Both the position numbers and the translations under genes were made by a program. Positions 1-8,036 of a stretch of 12,300 nucleotides of DNA are shown here, one piece after another. Position 1 is the stretch's first letter. Every line of letters starts with the position of its first letter. The notes beneath the pieces were generated by a model, which was not told the origin of the DNA, did not search any database, and saw nothing but the letters and a program-made list of their open reading frames with translations. This DNA comes from Tieghemiomyces parasiticus. Taxonomy: Eukaryota > Kickxellomycota > Dimargaritomycetes > Dimargaritales > Dimargaritaceae. The stretch covers positions 1 to 12,300 of the forward strand of contig JANBPT010001215.1 in assembly GCA_027575765.1 (NCBI GenBank), written 5' to 3'.

Positions 1-155
1 GTATGGACGCCTGGGGATCGGAGCTAGCTAAGCTCCAGCCAAATGACTATACTGTTTGCTGTTATAACTGGCTAGGACGAGGTCGCCAAGTAGTACAGAG
101 CGGTGGTAATGATTCTAAATGCACATCACTTAAATATATAGGTCTCAAAATATAT
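1..155 (+). repeat. Left arm of a 155 bp inverted repeat
   Basis: Bases 1-155 match the reverse complement of 12059-12213 without gaps. There are 8 mismatches, at left positions 14, 19, 62, 99, 115, 139, 146 and 152. Three of these are synonymous in the transposase frame (62, 146, 152). Weak similarity may continue to about 170. The repeat probably extends beyond the left window edge, because the right copy continues as transposase past 12213. Confidence 0.95.
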
Positions 156-173
156 GGCGCCATCTATAATTAG
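1..173 (+). mobile_element. mariner-type transposase C-terminal remnant (left copy)
   Basis: An open frame with codons starting at base 3 runs from the window edge to a TAG at 171-173. It reads MDAWGSELAKLQPNDY and continues through a C..NWL.R....V..GGND pattern. That pattern resembles the C-terminal tail of mariner transposases, where an IP.(E/D)(D/W)...C...W..RW..CI...GDYF motif is usual. The identification rests mainly on the right-hand copy, which is 95% identical and carries a clear mariner catalytic-domain segment just upstream. The rest of this transposase, if present, lies outside the window. At bases 12-14 this copy has TGG (Trp) where the right copy has TGA. A small hairpin, GGAGC...GCTCC, lies at about 20-36. 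No terminal inverted repeat could be placed after the stop. Host-gene function is unlikely. The remnant character is inferred. Confidence 0.75.
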
Positions 174-575
174 TCTTAGCACAGCTGCCATATGGTGTCC
201 TCTTAGATTCTTTCAATACGGACGCCTGCTCAGGTTTAGCTTCACCAATAGTAGATGAACCGCCCGCATAATACATTACCCATGCTATGTTGCGATGCTT
301 AAACTTGAAGGAGAGAAGTCAGGCTAGATTTTTATTAACGACCTAATACCGTAGAAACCGTTTGTAAGTGATGCAAGGTCAATGAACCCATGGGGAAGTA
401 AGTTAGCGGAGGCAATGGAGCCGAACCTAATGTGGTATCTTCAATCGGGTATTAGAGAAGCTTACACATCGTTGCTCCAACACTACACTCTATCGTGCAC
501 GGCTTTCTGTTTCATTTACCCATTTCAACTGCACCTTAGTCACTCTGCCATTAGCTTGCATCTACCCTCACCATC
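174..575. other. Gene-free stretch between transposase remnant and MCTS1
   Basis: About 400 bases, clearly more AT-rich than the genes. I see no conserved protein, tRNA or other RNA here. An open frame starting at 382 runs through the MCTS1 start into its intron and shows no family resemblance. The last 100 bases before the MCTS1 ATG turn pyrimidine-rich, as in the other gene leaders of this window, and probably hold the MCTS1 promoter and 5' leader. No TATA box stands out. Confidence 0.5.
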
Positions 576-1297
576 ATGTTTAAGAAGTAAGCCGCCGGTC
601 AGCACTGACCAACGAGGGCGCCGCATCAGCGGTGTCAATCCCTCCCCCCAGAAATTCGTTGGCCGACCGACCCACATTGTCTACATATTCGCCAAAACTG
701 CCTGTCTGACCCATCTCCTCCTTCGGTTCGCACGTCTGCCCTCGTTTTCCCCACGCCAGAGTCAATCCAAAAGAGGATGTGGCCACACAGAGCCAGATCA
801 AGTCATCCGTGCAGCGCAACATCCGCACCAAGCTGGTGGAGCAGATGCCCGGCCTGGAACCGTATATTAACGACCTCTTACCCAAGAAGGCCACAATGAC
901 CTTGACCAAGCTGCGGGAGCACATCAGCCTCGTCTCAGTGAATGGCGAGGTGCTCTTCTTCAACCACTTTGACGGCGCATACTACCCGACGCTCAAGCTG
1001 TTGCACCGGTACCCGGACATTTTGCCGCACCTACAGGTCGATCGGGGGGCCATCCGGTTCGTGCTGTCCGGGGCCAACATCATGTGCCCTGGGCTGACCT
1101 CCCCGGGCGCCCGAATGGACGTTGACCTACCTAAGGATAGGGTCGTAGCCATTATGGCTGAGGGCAAGGAAAACGCCCTGGCGGTGGGTATCACCCGCAT
1201 GTCAACCGAGGAGATCCGGAGTGTCAATAAGGGCCACGGCGTCGACACCGTGCACTACCTCGGCGACCTTCTATGGAAGGCCATCTTTGACGCCTAG
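576..1297 (+). CDS. MCTS1/Tma20-like translation machinery protein (PUA domain)
   Basis: Two exons, 576-586 and 760-1297, encode 182 residues; human MCTS1 has 181. The family forms a heterodimer with DENR/Tma22. It binds the small ribosomal subunit in the cytosol and acts in tRNA and mRNA release after termination, in recycling and in re-initiation. Exon 1 is only ATGTTTAAGAA, followed by a GTAAGC donor. The intron has a CTGAC branch-like site at 706-710 and a GCCAG acceptor. Joining restores MFKK followed by VNPKEDVATQSQIK, which aligns with the human N-terminus with no gap. Residues 1-90 form the pre-PUA domain. The PUA domain follows, with the family signature GAIRFVLSGANIMCPGLTSPG-like stretch at about 100-120 and a late VNKGHGV...HYL..LLW tail. 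A GTG at 779 opens the longest uninterrupted frame, but the spliced start is far better supported. No anomaly is seen in the PUA core. Confidence 0.95.
587..759 (+). other. Intron 1 of the MCTS1-like gene
   Basis: A 173-base intron in phase 2. The donor is GTAAGC, a CTGAC branch-like site lies 49-53 bases before the 3' end, and a pyrimidine-rich tract (CTCGTTTTCCCC) precedes the CCACGCCAG acceptor. It splits codon 4 (AA|A, Lys). Confidence 0.85.
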
Positions 1298-2547
1298 GGG
1301 CACCAACAGCCCATGCACCAGGGTATTCGTTCCGACTGGGAGTTCATTACATTTGCTTTCTATAAAACCCATGCCAGCAAACAGTGGAGTTCTTGGGTAC
1401 CACACCTGGTAGGCCTGAGCTGTGGTGGGGTAAGGAACATGATTTTTCAAGGGGCTTTGACAAGATTAGAGTAACTGCTTAGGAGGAAACAACAGTGGAT
1501 GTCGTTACTTCGTCGCGCCACCGAACACTGCCTGCTACGGAAAGAGACCGTACTAACTAATCCTACCCAATACACCGGCAAGAAAAAGGTAGCACGTGGC
1601 ACTGACGAAAGATTACAACCGGCGAAGCGTAGCGCTCTCTTCCCTGCAGGTAAAACTGGAGCGGGGGTCATGGGCATCACAAGAGTGCAAACGTGGCTCA
1701 TGATCCGTTTAGTAAGGTAGCCGGCCACCTCGTATGTGCCAGGTCCGCGTGACCAACGCCATTCCCGGCCCTGGAACGGTGGTGACCGGTAAGCCACCCA
1801 CGGGCTCTCACCCCACACTGCTTGTCCATGGGGACCCGCCGACCACGGCCTACCAGGCTGGGAGGGCCCTTGGGCAGAGCACGCGCCAGCGTAGACCCGC
1901 CCTTGTGTAGGGGAGCGCGGTAATAGGTTTCCCGTAGTCAAGTGTGTCGGCCGTGCAACTTACCAGGAATGTTATCGCCCCGCTGCTCATGTACGGATAC
2001 AGCCACCCTCTCTCCTCCCGCCCCCACTCCCCCGCATTTTCCATTCCTCCGGGGCGTCACGGAGATTCACAGTCCTGCCGTGACCACCTCTAGCGGCCTA
2101 CTTGGCGCAGTCCTTGGTCCTGTGCAACCGTATACTCACCCTTACCGCTTACTGCTCGCCCGCCCCTTTCTGCAATTAAGTTTCTAACCTGGCCATTCGG
2201 CACCGTTCGCCCCTCTCATCCGCCGCCCATTCCCTAAGCACGCCTGCCCATTCTCCATGTTTGCCGGCTGCGCTGCCGAATCCGCAGCGTGCCCTCTACG
2301 AGACTGCTCTTACCTTTTGTAGTGGTCGTCATTCAATCCCCGCTTCTTCTAACCTGCCCATTGACTACGCTCCATTGCTGGTCGCTATCTGCGCTCTCGC
2401 CTCTATTATACATCACCACACCTCCCCTCTCTCCGCCGCCATCCTGCTAGTTGTTGGTTTTTATCCACCCTCATTCTTGGTGTATTAGCTCCCGCCTACC
2501 GCTTTACCCCCTCCCGCCGCACTATCCTCCGTGCCCAACCCGCAACG
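1298..2547. other. Long intergenic region between MCTS1 and ATG18
   Basis: About 1250 bases with no recognisable gene. The first part should hold the MCTS1 3' UTR. No canonical AATAAA follows the stop; a TATAAAA at about 1361-1367 is the nearest A-rich element. From about 1960 to 2547 the + strand becomes strongly pyrimidine-rich (repeated CCTCC, CCCGCC and CTCTC), which fits the ATG18 promoter and leader. TCTATTATACATC at about 2400 is a weak TATA-like candidate. Two open frames, 1499-1720 (+, 73 codons) and 1447-1941 (-, 164 codons), show no family motif and look like chance frames in GC-rich DNA. An undetected lineage-specific gene or a non-coding RNA cannot be excluded. Confidence 0.45.
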
Positions 2548-3942
2548 ATGAATCTCGGCACCAAGTCCCCGAACGAGATTCTGTTTATGAATTTCAACCA
2601 GGACTACAGCTGTATTTCTGTGGGCACGCGCAACGGATACAAAATCTACAATTGCGACCCATTCGGCAAGTGCTATGCGCGCGAGGACCATGGGGTGGGC
2701 ATCGTCGAGATGCTCTACTGCACGTCACTCATCGCCGTGGTGGGGGCCGGCGAGCACCCGGCCTCCTCGCCACGCCGTCTGCAGCTCGTCAACACCAAGC
2801 GCCAGTCGACCATCTGCGAACTCACCTTCCCGACCACCATCTTGGCCGTTAAGATGAACCGCAACCGCCTCATCGTGGTGCTCGAGGAACAGATCTACCT
2901 CCACGACATCCAGAATATGAAGCTGCTACACACCATCGAAACCAGCCCGAACCTGACTGCTGTGTGCGCCATGTCCCCCGGTCCAGGAGGCTGCTACATC
3001 GCCTACCCGTCGCCCACGGGAGCTGCTATCGGATCCATAGGTGCAGACGGGGGCAGCATGGTGACGGGCGGTGGTGGGTCGCCCACCGGGCCCGGTGCCC
3101 CGTTCCAGGGACCCATGTCGGGTGATGTGATGATCTTTGACGCGCTCAGCTGCCAGATCGTCAACGTAATTCAAGCCCACAAGCGACCGGTGGCTTGCCT
3201 AGCCATCAGTCCGGACAGCACCCTGATTGCCACCGCCAGCGATAAGGGCACGGTTATCCGCGTGTTCTCGCTGCCCGACGGCAAGAAGGTCCACCAGTTC
3301 CGTCGGGGATCTTACCCAGCGCGTATCTATTCCATCTCGTTCAACGCCACGGGCACGCTGCTCTGTGTATCGAGCGACACCGAAACGGTACACATTTTCC
3401 GCCTGGATACTGACGCAGGCGCCCCATCGTCATTCCCCCAGTCCGGTCCGACCCGATCCCAGACGGTCGGCCGTCGCAGCAGCGTGCGGAGCCCCTACGC
3501 CCAGATGAACGGCGAGTTCACCCCGGAGGCCGAGGAAGGACTGGCGGGCCGCAATGGCGGTAGCGACCAAGGCGCAGGGGGACCCGGTTCTAGCGCCACC
3601 CTTCCGTCCCGCTTCAGCGCGGCCACGGGGGTGTTCCGGCGGTCGTCCCTGCAGGCCTTCATGAGCAGCCGCATCGTGGGCAGCGTAGGGTCCTATCTGC
3701 CCGACGCTCTCACCGAGATGTGGGAACCGTCGCGAGACTTTGCTTTCCTGAAACTACCCTCCACGGGCATCCACAGCCTGGTGGCCCTCAGCGCGTCCAC
3801 CCCACAGGTCATCGTCATCACCGCAGAGGGCTATTTCTACCAGTACTCCATCGACCTTGAACAGGGCGGCGAGTGTATGCTCCTTAAACAGTACAGCCTG
3901 CTGGACGTCGGGGACACCCTCGGCACATTCATGACCGGGTAA
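2548..3942 (+). CDS. ATG18: Atg18/WIPI-type PROPPIN, autophagy phosphoinositide-binding beta-propeller
   Basis: A single exon of 464 residues; yeast Atg18 has 500. PROPPINs are seven-bladed WD-like propellers that bind PI3P and PI(3,5)P2 on the phagophore, vacuole and endosomes. They work with Atg2 in autophagosome growth and in vacuole fission. The decisive motif is FRRG at residues 251-254, whose two arginines sit in the two lipid-binding pockets, followed by SYPARIYSISFN. The opening MNFNQDYSCISVGTRNGYKI is typical of blade 1. HKRPVACLAISPDSTLIATAS precedes the FRRG blade. The C-terminus has SYLPDALTEMWEPSRDFAFLKLP and ends with a GGECMLLKQYSLLD-like strand. Two low-complexity inserts are visible: a Gly/Pro-rich loop at about 154-191 and a Ser/Gly/Arg-rich loop at about 289-370, the latter where family members carry the membrane-inserting 6CD loop. 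Atg18 is favoured over Atg21 or Hsv2 on overall match; separating them would need a phylogeny. Confidence 0.95.
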   Translation: MNLGTKSPNEILFMNFNQDYSCISVGTRNGYKIYNCDPFGKCYAREDHGVGIVEMLYCTSLIAVVGAGEHPASSPRRLQLVNTKRQSTICELTFPTTILAVKMNRNRLIVVLEEQIYLHDIQNMKLLHTIETSPNLTAVCAMSPGPGGCYIAYPSPTGAAIGSIGADGGSMVTGGGGSPTGPGAPFQGPMSGDVMIFDALSCQIVNVIQAHKRPVACLAISPDSTLIATASDKGTVIRVFSLPDGKKVHQFRRGSYPARIYSISFNATGTLLCVSSDTETVHIFRLDTDAGAPSSFPQSGPTRSQTVGRRSSVRSPYAQMNGEFTPEAEEGLAGRNGGSDQGAGGPGSSATLPSRFSAATGVFRRSSLQAFMSSRIVGSVGSYLPDALTEMWEPSRDFAFLKLPSTGIHSLVALSASTPQVIVITAEGYFYQYSIDLEQGGECMLLKQYSLLDVGDTLGTFMTG

Positions 3943-5310
3943 GCTAGGCGTCTGACGTACGGTGGACCCTGTGTTACACGCAGCCCACCACCGTCCCCAC
4001 CTTCGGCCCCCCGCGCTCCCTCCCCCCACTTTACCTGTACTTGTTAATTTTCCGCATCGACTGCTTTTATCTGTGCACCGGTCTCCTCGCTCCCCTTTAC
4101 ATTTCGGTTATCTTTGCATTCTGCTCTGGCTCTCCCTCTCGTTTATCGTCCTACCCTGGGCCATTTCCCTTCGTTCCGCCCTACTTCAATTGGTGTGTTT
4201 TGTCTTTGGGGCCCGGCTGCCGATTTAGCTGCCCCCTTTCCTCAAATAATACCCTCTGTGCACTAGTCCCTCTCTTTGCTGACCATGTAGGTAGATGGTG
4301 CTGCTGCAGCCATCGGATGTCAAGAGTCAGCGGCATGTTTGGAGTCAAGGGTCCCTCTGCCAATCAAAACGTCCTTACCATGCTCTACACCATGCGCTGT
4401 GCATGACAATTGGACTTGAGACTTGCCAAAAGTAACTGGCACGCCAAGCTGGCAACTATCGCGCCGGCCTTGGGCCGTGGTCGACGAAGGCGGCACTGGC
4501 GTGGTGGTTTGAGCACCCCGGCTTCCACATATGTAGGTGCTCTGGGCAGACGCCCTGGGATGAAAGGAGGGGGGTAGACCCTGATTTACCGGAGGGCGTG
4601 AGCTTCGCAGTTCGGACATTTGTAGACAATGTCCTATAGATATCAATGGTGACCTTACGAGGGCTAGACCTTGTTTCGAGCTCAACAGCACATTGGTCCC
4701 ACCACTTGTCGTGATGGCCTGCCGTGTGTATAAAGCAATCCGGTCTTCAAGTGTGAGGGTGGCAGTAGATATTGGAAGCTACCATCCCTCATGCGCGCCC
4801 CGCACCTTGGGTATATCGAAGAAACTCGCGTGCCACAGAGCAGCGAATGAATGTGACCGGCCGCCGCCCGTCCTCCCAACTGCACCTCCCCTCCCTCCAC
4901 TCACCGGCGCCCTGACCGGTCGAGCGGACACGTCTCCTGATCAGACCGATTCCCACCTTCTCCGCCAGTGAGCTGCGGGCCCTTACCTCGTAATCCTCTC
5001 TCCGTCACCGCCCCCACGCCTCCGTACGCTGCCTCTTCCACCTCACTATATCACCTGGGCAGAATCCCTCCTTCCCCTACCTCAACTACATCTTCCGTTG
5101 TCTATTTCACTTCTTCGTTGGCGATTACTAGTGTCAGTTTTGACATCTTAACTGTATTCACAAAGGGTTCCCGCGGCATCCCCTCCTCTCCCGTCTAGCC
5201 TGTTCGGCACCACGTCTCCTCCCTCGCCCTAACCAGCCCGACGGATCCTGGTTTCACTCTCGCCTCCCCGTCCAGTGCCACGACTCAATAACCACTTTGC
5301 CCCTTCCGCC
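3943..5310. other. Long intergenic region between ATG18 and the adenylate kinase gene
   Basis: About 1370 bases with no recognisable gene. It starts with the ATG18 3' UTR, which is C-rich; a CAAATAATA at about 4243 is the nearest A-rich element and no AATAAA is seen. The middle, about 4290-4850, is of mixed composition and matches nothing I recognise. From about 4860 to the start codon at 5311 the sequence is strongly pyrimidine-rich and probably holds the kinase promoter and leader, with CACTATATCACC at about 5043 as a weak TATA-like site. The open frames here on either strand carry no family motif. Confidence 0.45.
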
Positions 5311-6219
5311 ATGTTATTCGCCCGTTCTTTCGCACACCTGCGCGCCACGCTACCCGCTCGTCTGGGTCAGCCTACCACTGCCAGCACCGTGACGCCGTTG
5401 GCCCGTGCCTACACGATCCGAGCCGAACATGCCAACCGGGACACGCCTGCACCGACCCCAGGAGATAAGAGCGGTGGCTCGGCTGTCGTGAACCCGCCTG
5501 CCGGATCGTCTTCTGCCACCATCACCTCGGACAAGAGAAATGGTAACGATAACGGCGATTCCTGTCTACGCATGCTGCTGGTGGGTGCTCCGGGAGCGGG
5601 TAAGGGTACGCAGTCGGCGCGGATCCGCGCCGAGTTTCCCGTTTACCCCATCTCGAGCGGGGACGTCCTCCGCCGCCACATTGCACTCAACACTATCATT
5701 GGTCGCCGGGCTGCGCCAATCGTGGCGAGCGGCGAAATGGTACCGGACAACATCATGGTGGACCTCATCGATACGGAGCTGGACCAGCTGGACCACGAGC
5801 ACTGGCTCCTGGACGGGTTCCCGCGTAACGCGATGCAGGCCCAACTCCTCGATGCCTCATTGGCCGCCAAGGACCAGCCTATCAACACCGTCATTAACCT
5901 GGTCGTCCCCGAGGACGTGATTCTCCAGCGTATTGAGGACCGTTGGGTGCACGTGCCCTCCGGCCGCGTCTATAATCTCAGCTACAATCCGCCCAAGACC
6001 CCCGGTATCGATGACCTTACCGGGGAACCCCTCACCCGTCGCGCCGACGATACCGCCGGGATTGTCAAGGCCCGTCTTGCCAAGTACCATGAACTCACCA
6101 TTCCGCTGCTCGAGCACTACGATAAACTTGGTCTGCTTGTGTCCTTCAAAGGCAGCACCTCTGATGAGATTTATCCCCAGATCCGGGACTATTTGGCCCC
6201 GAAGTTTGCACGCAAGTGA
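5311..6219 (+). CDS. Mitochondrial adenylate kinase 3 / GTP:AMP phosphotransferase
   Basis: A single exon of 302 residues from the ATG at 5311. The frame is open 12 codons further upstream but has no ATG there. The enzyme transfers phosphate from GTP (or ITP) to AMP in the mitochondrial matrix, serving GDP made in the citric acid cycle; yeast Adk2 is the counterpart. Residues 1-40 are rich in Arg, Ala, Leu and Ser and almost lack acidic residues (MLFARSFAHLRATLPARLGQ), as in a matrix-targeting peptide. Residues 41-85 are a Gly/Ser/Thr/Pro linker. The kinase core follows: P-loop GAPGAGKGTQ at 92-101, AMP-binding SSGDVLRRH at 115-123, GEMVPDNIMVDLI at 141-153, DGFPRN at 168-173, and the short-form lid beginning RWVHVPSGRVYNLSYNPPKT at 211. 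GIDDLTGEPLTRRADD follows at 232-247. This lid matches AK3/Adk2 and lacks the Cys4 zinc site of some bacterial enzymes. The core is intact. Animal AK3 and yeast Adk2 have about 225 residues, so the extra length is N-terminal. Confidence 0.95.
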   Translation: MLFARSFAHLRATLPARLGQPTTASTVTPLARAYTIRAEHANRDTPAPTPGDKSGGSAVVNPPAGSSSATITSDKRNGNDNGDSCLRMLLVGAPGAGKGTQSARIRAEFPVYPISSGDVLRRHIALNTIIGRRAAPIVASGEMVPDNIMVDLIDTELDQLDHEHWLLDGFPRNAMQAQLLDASLAAKDQPINTVINLVVPEDVILQRIEDRWVHVPSGRVYNLSYNPPKTPGIDDLTGEPLTRRADDTAGIVKARLAKYHELTIPLLEHYDKLGLLVSFKGSTSDEIYPQIRDYLAPKFARK

Positions 6220-6691
6220 ACCAGGAGGGAAGAGGGGGAGGGTCTGGGTGATCCTTTTATTTTTAGGGGGATGGGGGCTCACAACGTCCCTTGGCAACCT
6301 CAACTACGGCCCGGCTCCCTAAGATGGACACTCGATTGTGGGCTTGATCCCTTACCCTTCATCCTTAATTAATCCCACCCCGTGCTATTCCTTGTAATCT
6401 TCAGTTTTATCGCTTCGCCCTACATAAATATTACCCTACTAACTTCCATTTTGCAGCTTCTCGCCCTTGATGGCTGATTATTGAGGGTTGCTAAAGCATA
6501 CAGGCCATCCTACACAACGCTCGGGCGGCAACCCTACCAGGTTTATTCATGTAATGTAAAAAAATAAGCAAATGAACAGTAGTGGTTCAGAGAGTCGCAA
6601 AGTTTACTGACGTCCAGCCAGGCATGTTCCTGCGGCACCCCCCTCCCCCTCCTTGGCGAAAGGCCAACAGGACCGTATTGGTGAACCCGAT
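6220..6691. other. Convergent 3' intergenic region (kinase / ERV25)
   Basis: About 470 bases between two genes that end towards each other, so both 3' UTRs lie here. After the kinase stop there is a purine-rich run (GGAGGGAAGAGGGGGAGGG) followed by CCTTTTATTTTTAGG. No coding or RNA gene is seen. Confidence 0.55.
6542..6547 (-). terminator. Candidate poly(A) signal of ERV25
   Basis: TTTATT on the + strand gives AATAAA on the - strand, about 145 bases after the ERV25 stop codon and in the right direction. The position is plausible, but an AT-rich hexamer can occur by chance. Confidence 0.4.
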
Positions 6692-7563
6692 TTAGATGAG
6701 CTTCTTTTGCTGGAAGAAGCGACGTAGGTAGTAAATCTGCCAAAGGCCGGACATGGCCATGACGACGAGCGACAGTACGTTAAAGAATTTGACACGGTCG
6801 TTGGTGGATTCTGGGATAAGATGTGTCGGGTGGGAGGTGCGTGTGGATTTCAGGTGTAGAGTCAATAGATGGGGGGTTTAGAAGGAGGTTAGATAAGTGT
6901 ATACCCAGATGGATCCACGTGAGGGAACTCAGGGTAGAAGCGGACGGGCTGACGGCATAGTCATGCCACTATTATTGTTCCCTTGCGTTCATACCCCTCC
7001 CCCTGCCGCTACCAACCCCATCATCACAGCTTACCGTTGGTGTTGCGCAGGTTCTGCTCGCGCCACTTCATGTAGGCCAGGTCCTCATCGATCTGAGTGA
7101 GGTACCGCTCAAGCTTGATGAGCTCCGCCTCGACGGGCTTGAGTTTATCCCGGGCGGCCAGCTCTTTGTAATCCACGGCACTGGCACCGATATCCATGGA
7201 GAACGTGATAAGCCGGGCGCGACCGTCGGGTTGGTATCCGGGGTCGAGGATATTACGCATGCACACAAAAAGCTCGGCGTGGTCGTGGGTCTGGAACTCA
7301 ATCACCGTCTCGTCGACCACATTCGAGCGTGTCGCGTAGGTGTTGCTCGCCGCGCTGGAATCGTACACACGCACGTTCAGCCTCTGATTGTATTCGGGTG
7401 CTGCACGGATCTTGACCTTGACGGGCTTATCCTTCTCGCCCCACGCCGAAATGCATTTCTCGTCTTGCACCGCTTCAGGCTGACCTGGGAGCTTGAACTT
7501 GATGGCTAGCACCGCTGTGGCGCCTAGGAACGCCAGGCCGGCGGTCAGGAGAGAGAAGCGCAT
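6692..7563 (-). CDS. ERV25: p24 family cargo receptor, Erv25/TMED10 (delta) type
   Basis: Two exons on the minus strand, 7563-7035 and 6810-6692, encode 215 residues; human TMED10 has 219. p24 proteins cycle between ER and Golgi in COPI and COPII vesicles as hetero-oligomers and sort GPI-anchored and other cargo. Residues 1-20 are a signal peptide (MRFSLLTAGLAFLGATAVLA), which is why this ATG is preferred over one 21 codons upstream. The GOLD domain follows with its cysteine pair at C37 and C101. A coiled-coil-prone helix, KLKPVEAELIKLERYL, starts at 140. Exon 2 begins inside the conserved NTNESTN motif and encodes one membrane helix at about 185-203, then YYLRRFFQQKKLI. The tail carries the FF motif and ends in KKLI, a KKXX COPI retrieval signal. 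The intron, 7034-6811 (224 bases), has a GTAAGC donor and an ATCCCAG acceptor. The delta assignment rests on the tail and the LKP.E.EL helix. Confidence 0.93.
6811..7034 (-). other. Intron of ERV25
   Basis: A 224-base intron in phase 1, with donor GTAAGC and acceptor ATCCCAG read on the minus strand. A CTAAC branch-like element (GTTAG on the + strand at 6888-6892) lies about 80 bases before the acceptor. Splicing creates the glutamate of the conserved NTNESTN motif. Confidence 0.85.
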
Positions 7564-8036
7564 GATGGCTAGAGATAGATGGAGATGGGGAATGGAAGTG
7601 GGTAGATGGAAAAGGGCGGATGACAATCCAAAGAGCGGAACGATAAACGCAACGGCAGAATAGACTGCTCAGAAAGAGGGTGGGAGTAGATGAGTAGGGC
7701 ACAGGAAGGTAGGAGGGGATGATGGGGTGGGTGAGAATCCCTGAGCCTGACGTGCCAAAGGGATTGTGTGGATGCCAGTCAGGCTTACAACCCAGCAACG
7801 GTCTGATTTGAAGCTCCGCGACTTCTGGACGGTCCCTTTCGAAGAGTGATGGCTCCCTTATCTTCGTATCTGTACCAACGGGCGTCGTGTAGCTTCATTT
7901 CGTCCGTTTCAATTTCGCCGCCTGAATAGGGTATTAGTAAACTACGCTACAAGTTCCTAGGGCTTGCCAATTCGACAGCAACTTTATTATTAATTCAACT
8001 GCACACTACCCTATACCCCTATTGAAAAAGTATCAA
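7564..8036. other. Intergenic region: COG3 3' end and ERV25 upstream region
   Basis: About 470 bases between two minus-strand genes. The end next to COG3 is AT-rich and carries its candidate poly(A) signal. The end next to ERV25 is pyrimidine-rich on the coding strand, like the other gene leaders here. I found no further COG3 exon and no other gene. Confidence 0.5.
7983..7988 (-). terminator. Candidate poly(A) signal of COG3
   Basis: TTTATT on the + strand gives AATAAA on the - strand, within TTAATAATAAAGTTG and about 50 bases after the COG3 stop. Its spacing supports 8037 as the real end of that gene. Confidence 0.5.

Noticed and set aside
212..232. TACGGACGCCTG, close to the TATGGACGCCTG at the repeat start
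   Set aside because: Only 11 of 12 bases match and similarity does not extend; this is likely chance.
382..450. A third transposase tail: the frame at 382 begins MNPWGSKLAEAMEPN, resembling MDAWGSELAKLQPN of the left remnant
   Set aside because: The resemblance lasts about 15 residues, DNA similarity is patchy, and nothing after it matches the mariner tail.
1499..1720. A 73-codon frame with AGGAGG a short way upstream, looking like a bacterial gene with a ribosome binding site
   Set aside because: The genome is eukaryotic, the purine run is probably chance, and the product resembles nothing.
1447..1941. A 164-codon open frame on the minus strand
   Set aside because: No domain, motif or signal is recognisable. 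The composition is what a chance frame in GC-rich DNA gives, and no splice pattern supports it.
4290..4860. Possible gene in the middle of the ATG18-kinase gap
   Set aside because: Frames on both strands were read and none shows a conserved motif, a signal peptide or plausible splice sites joining them.
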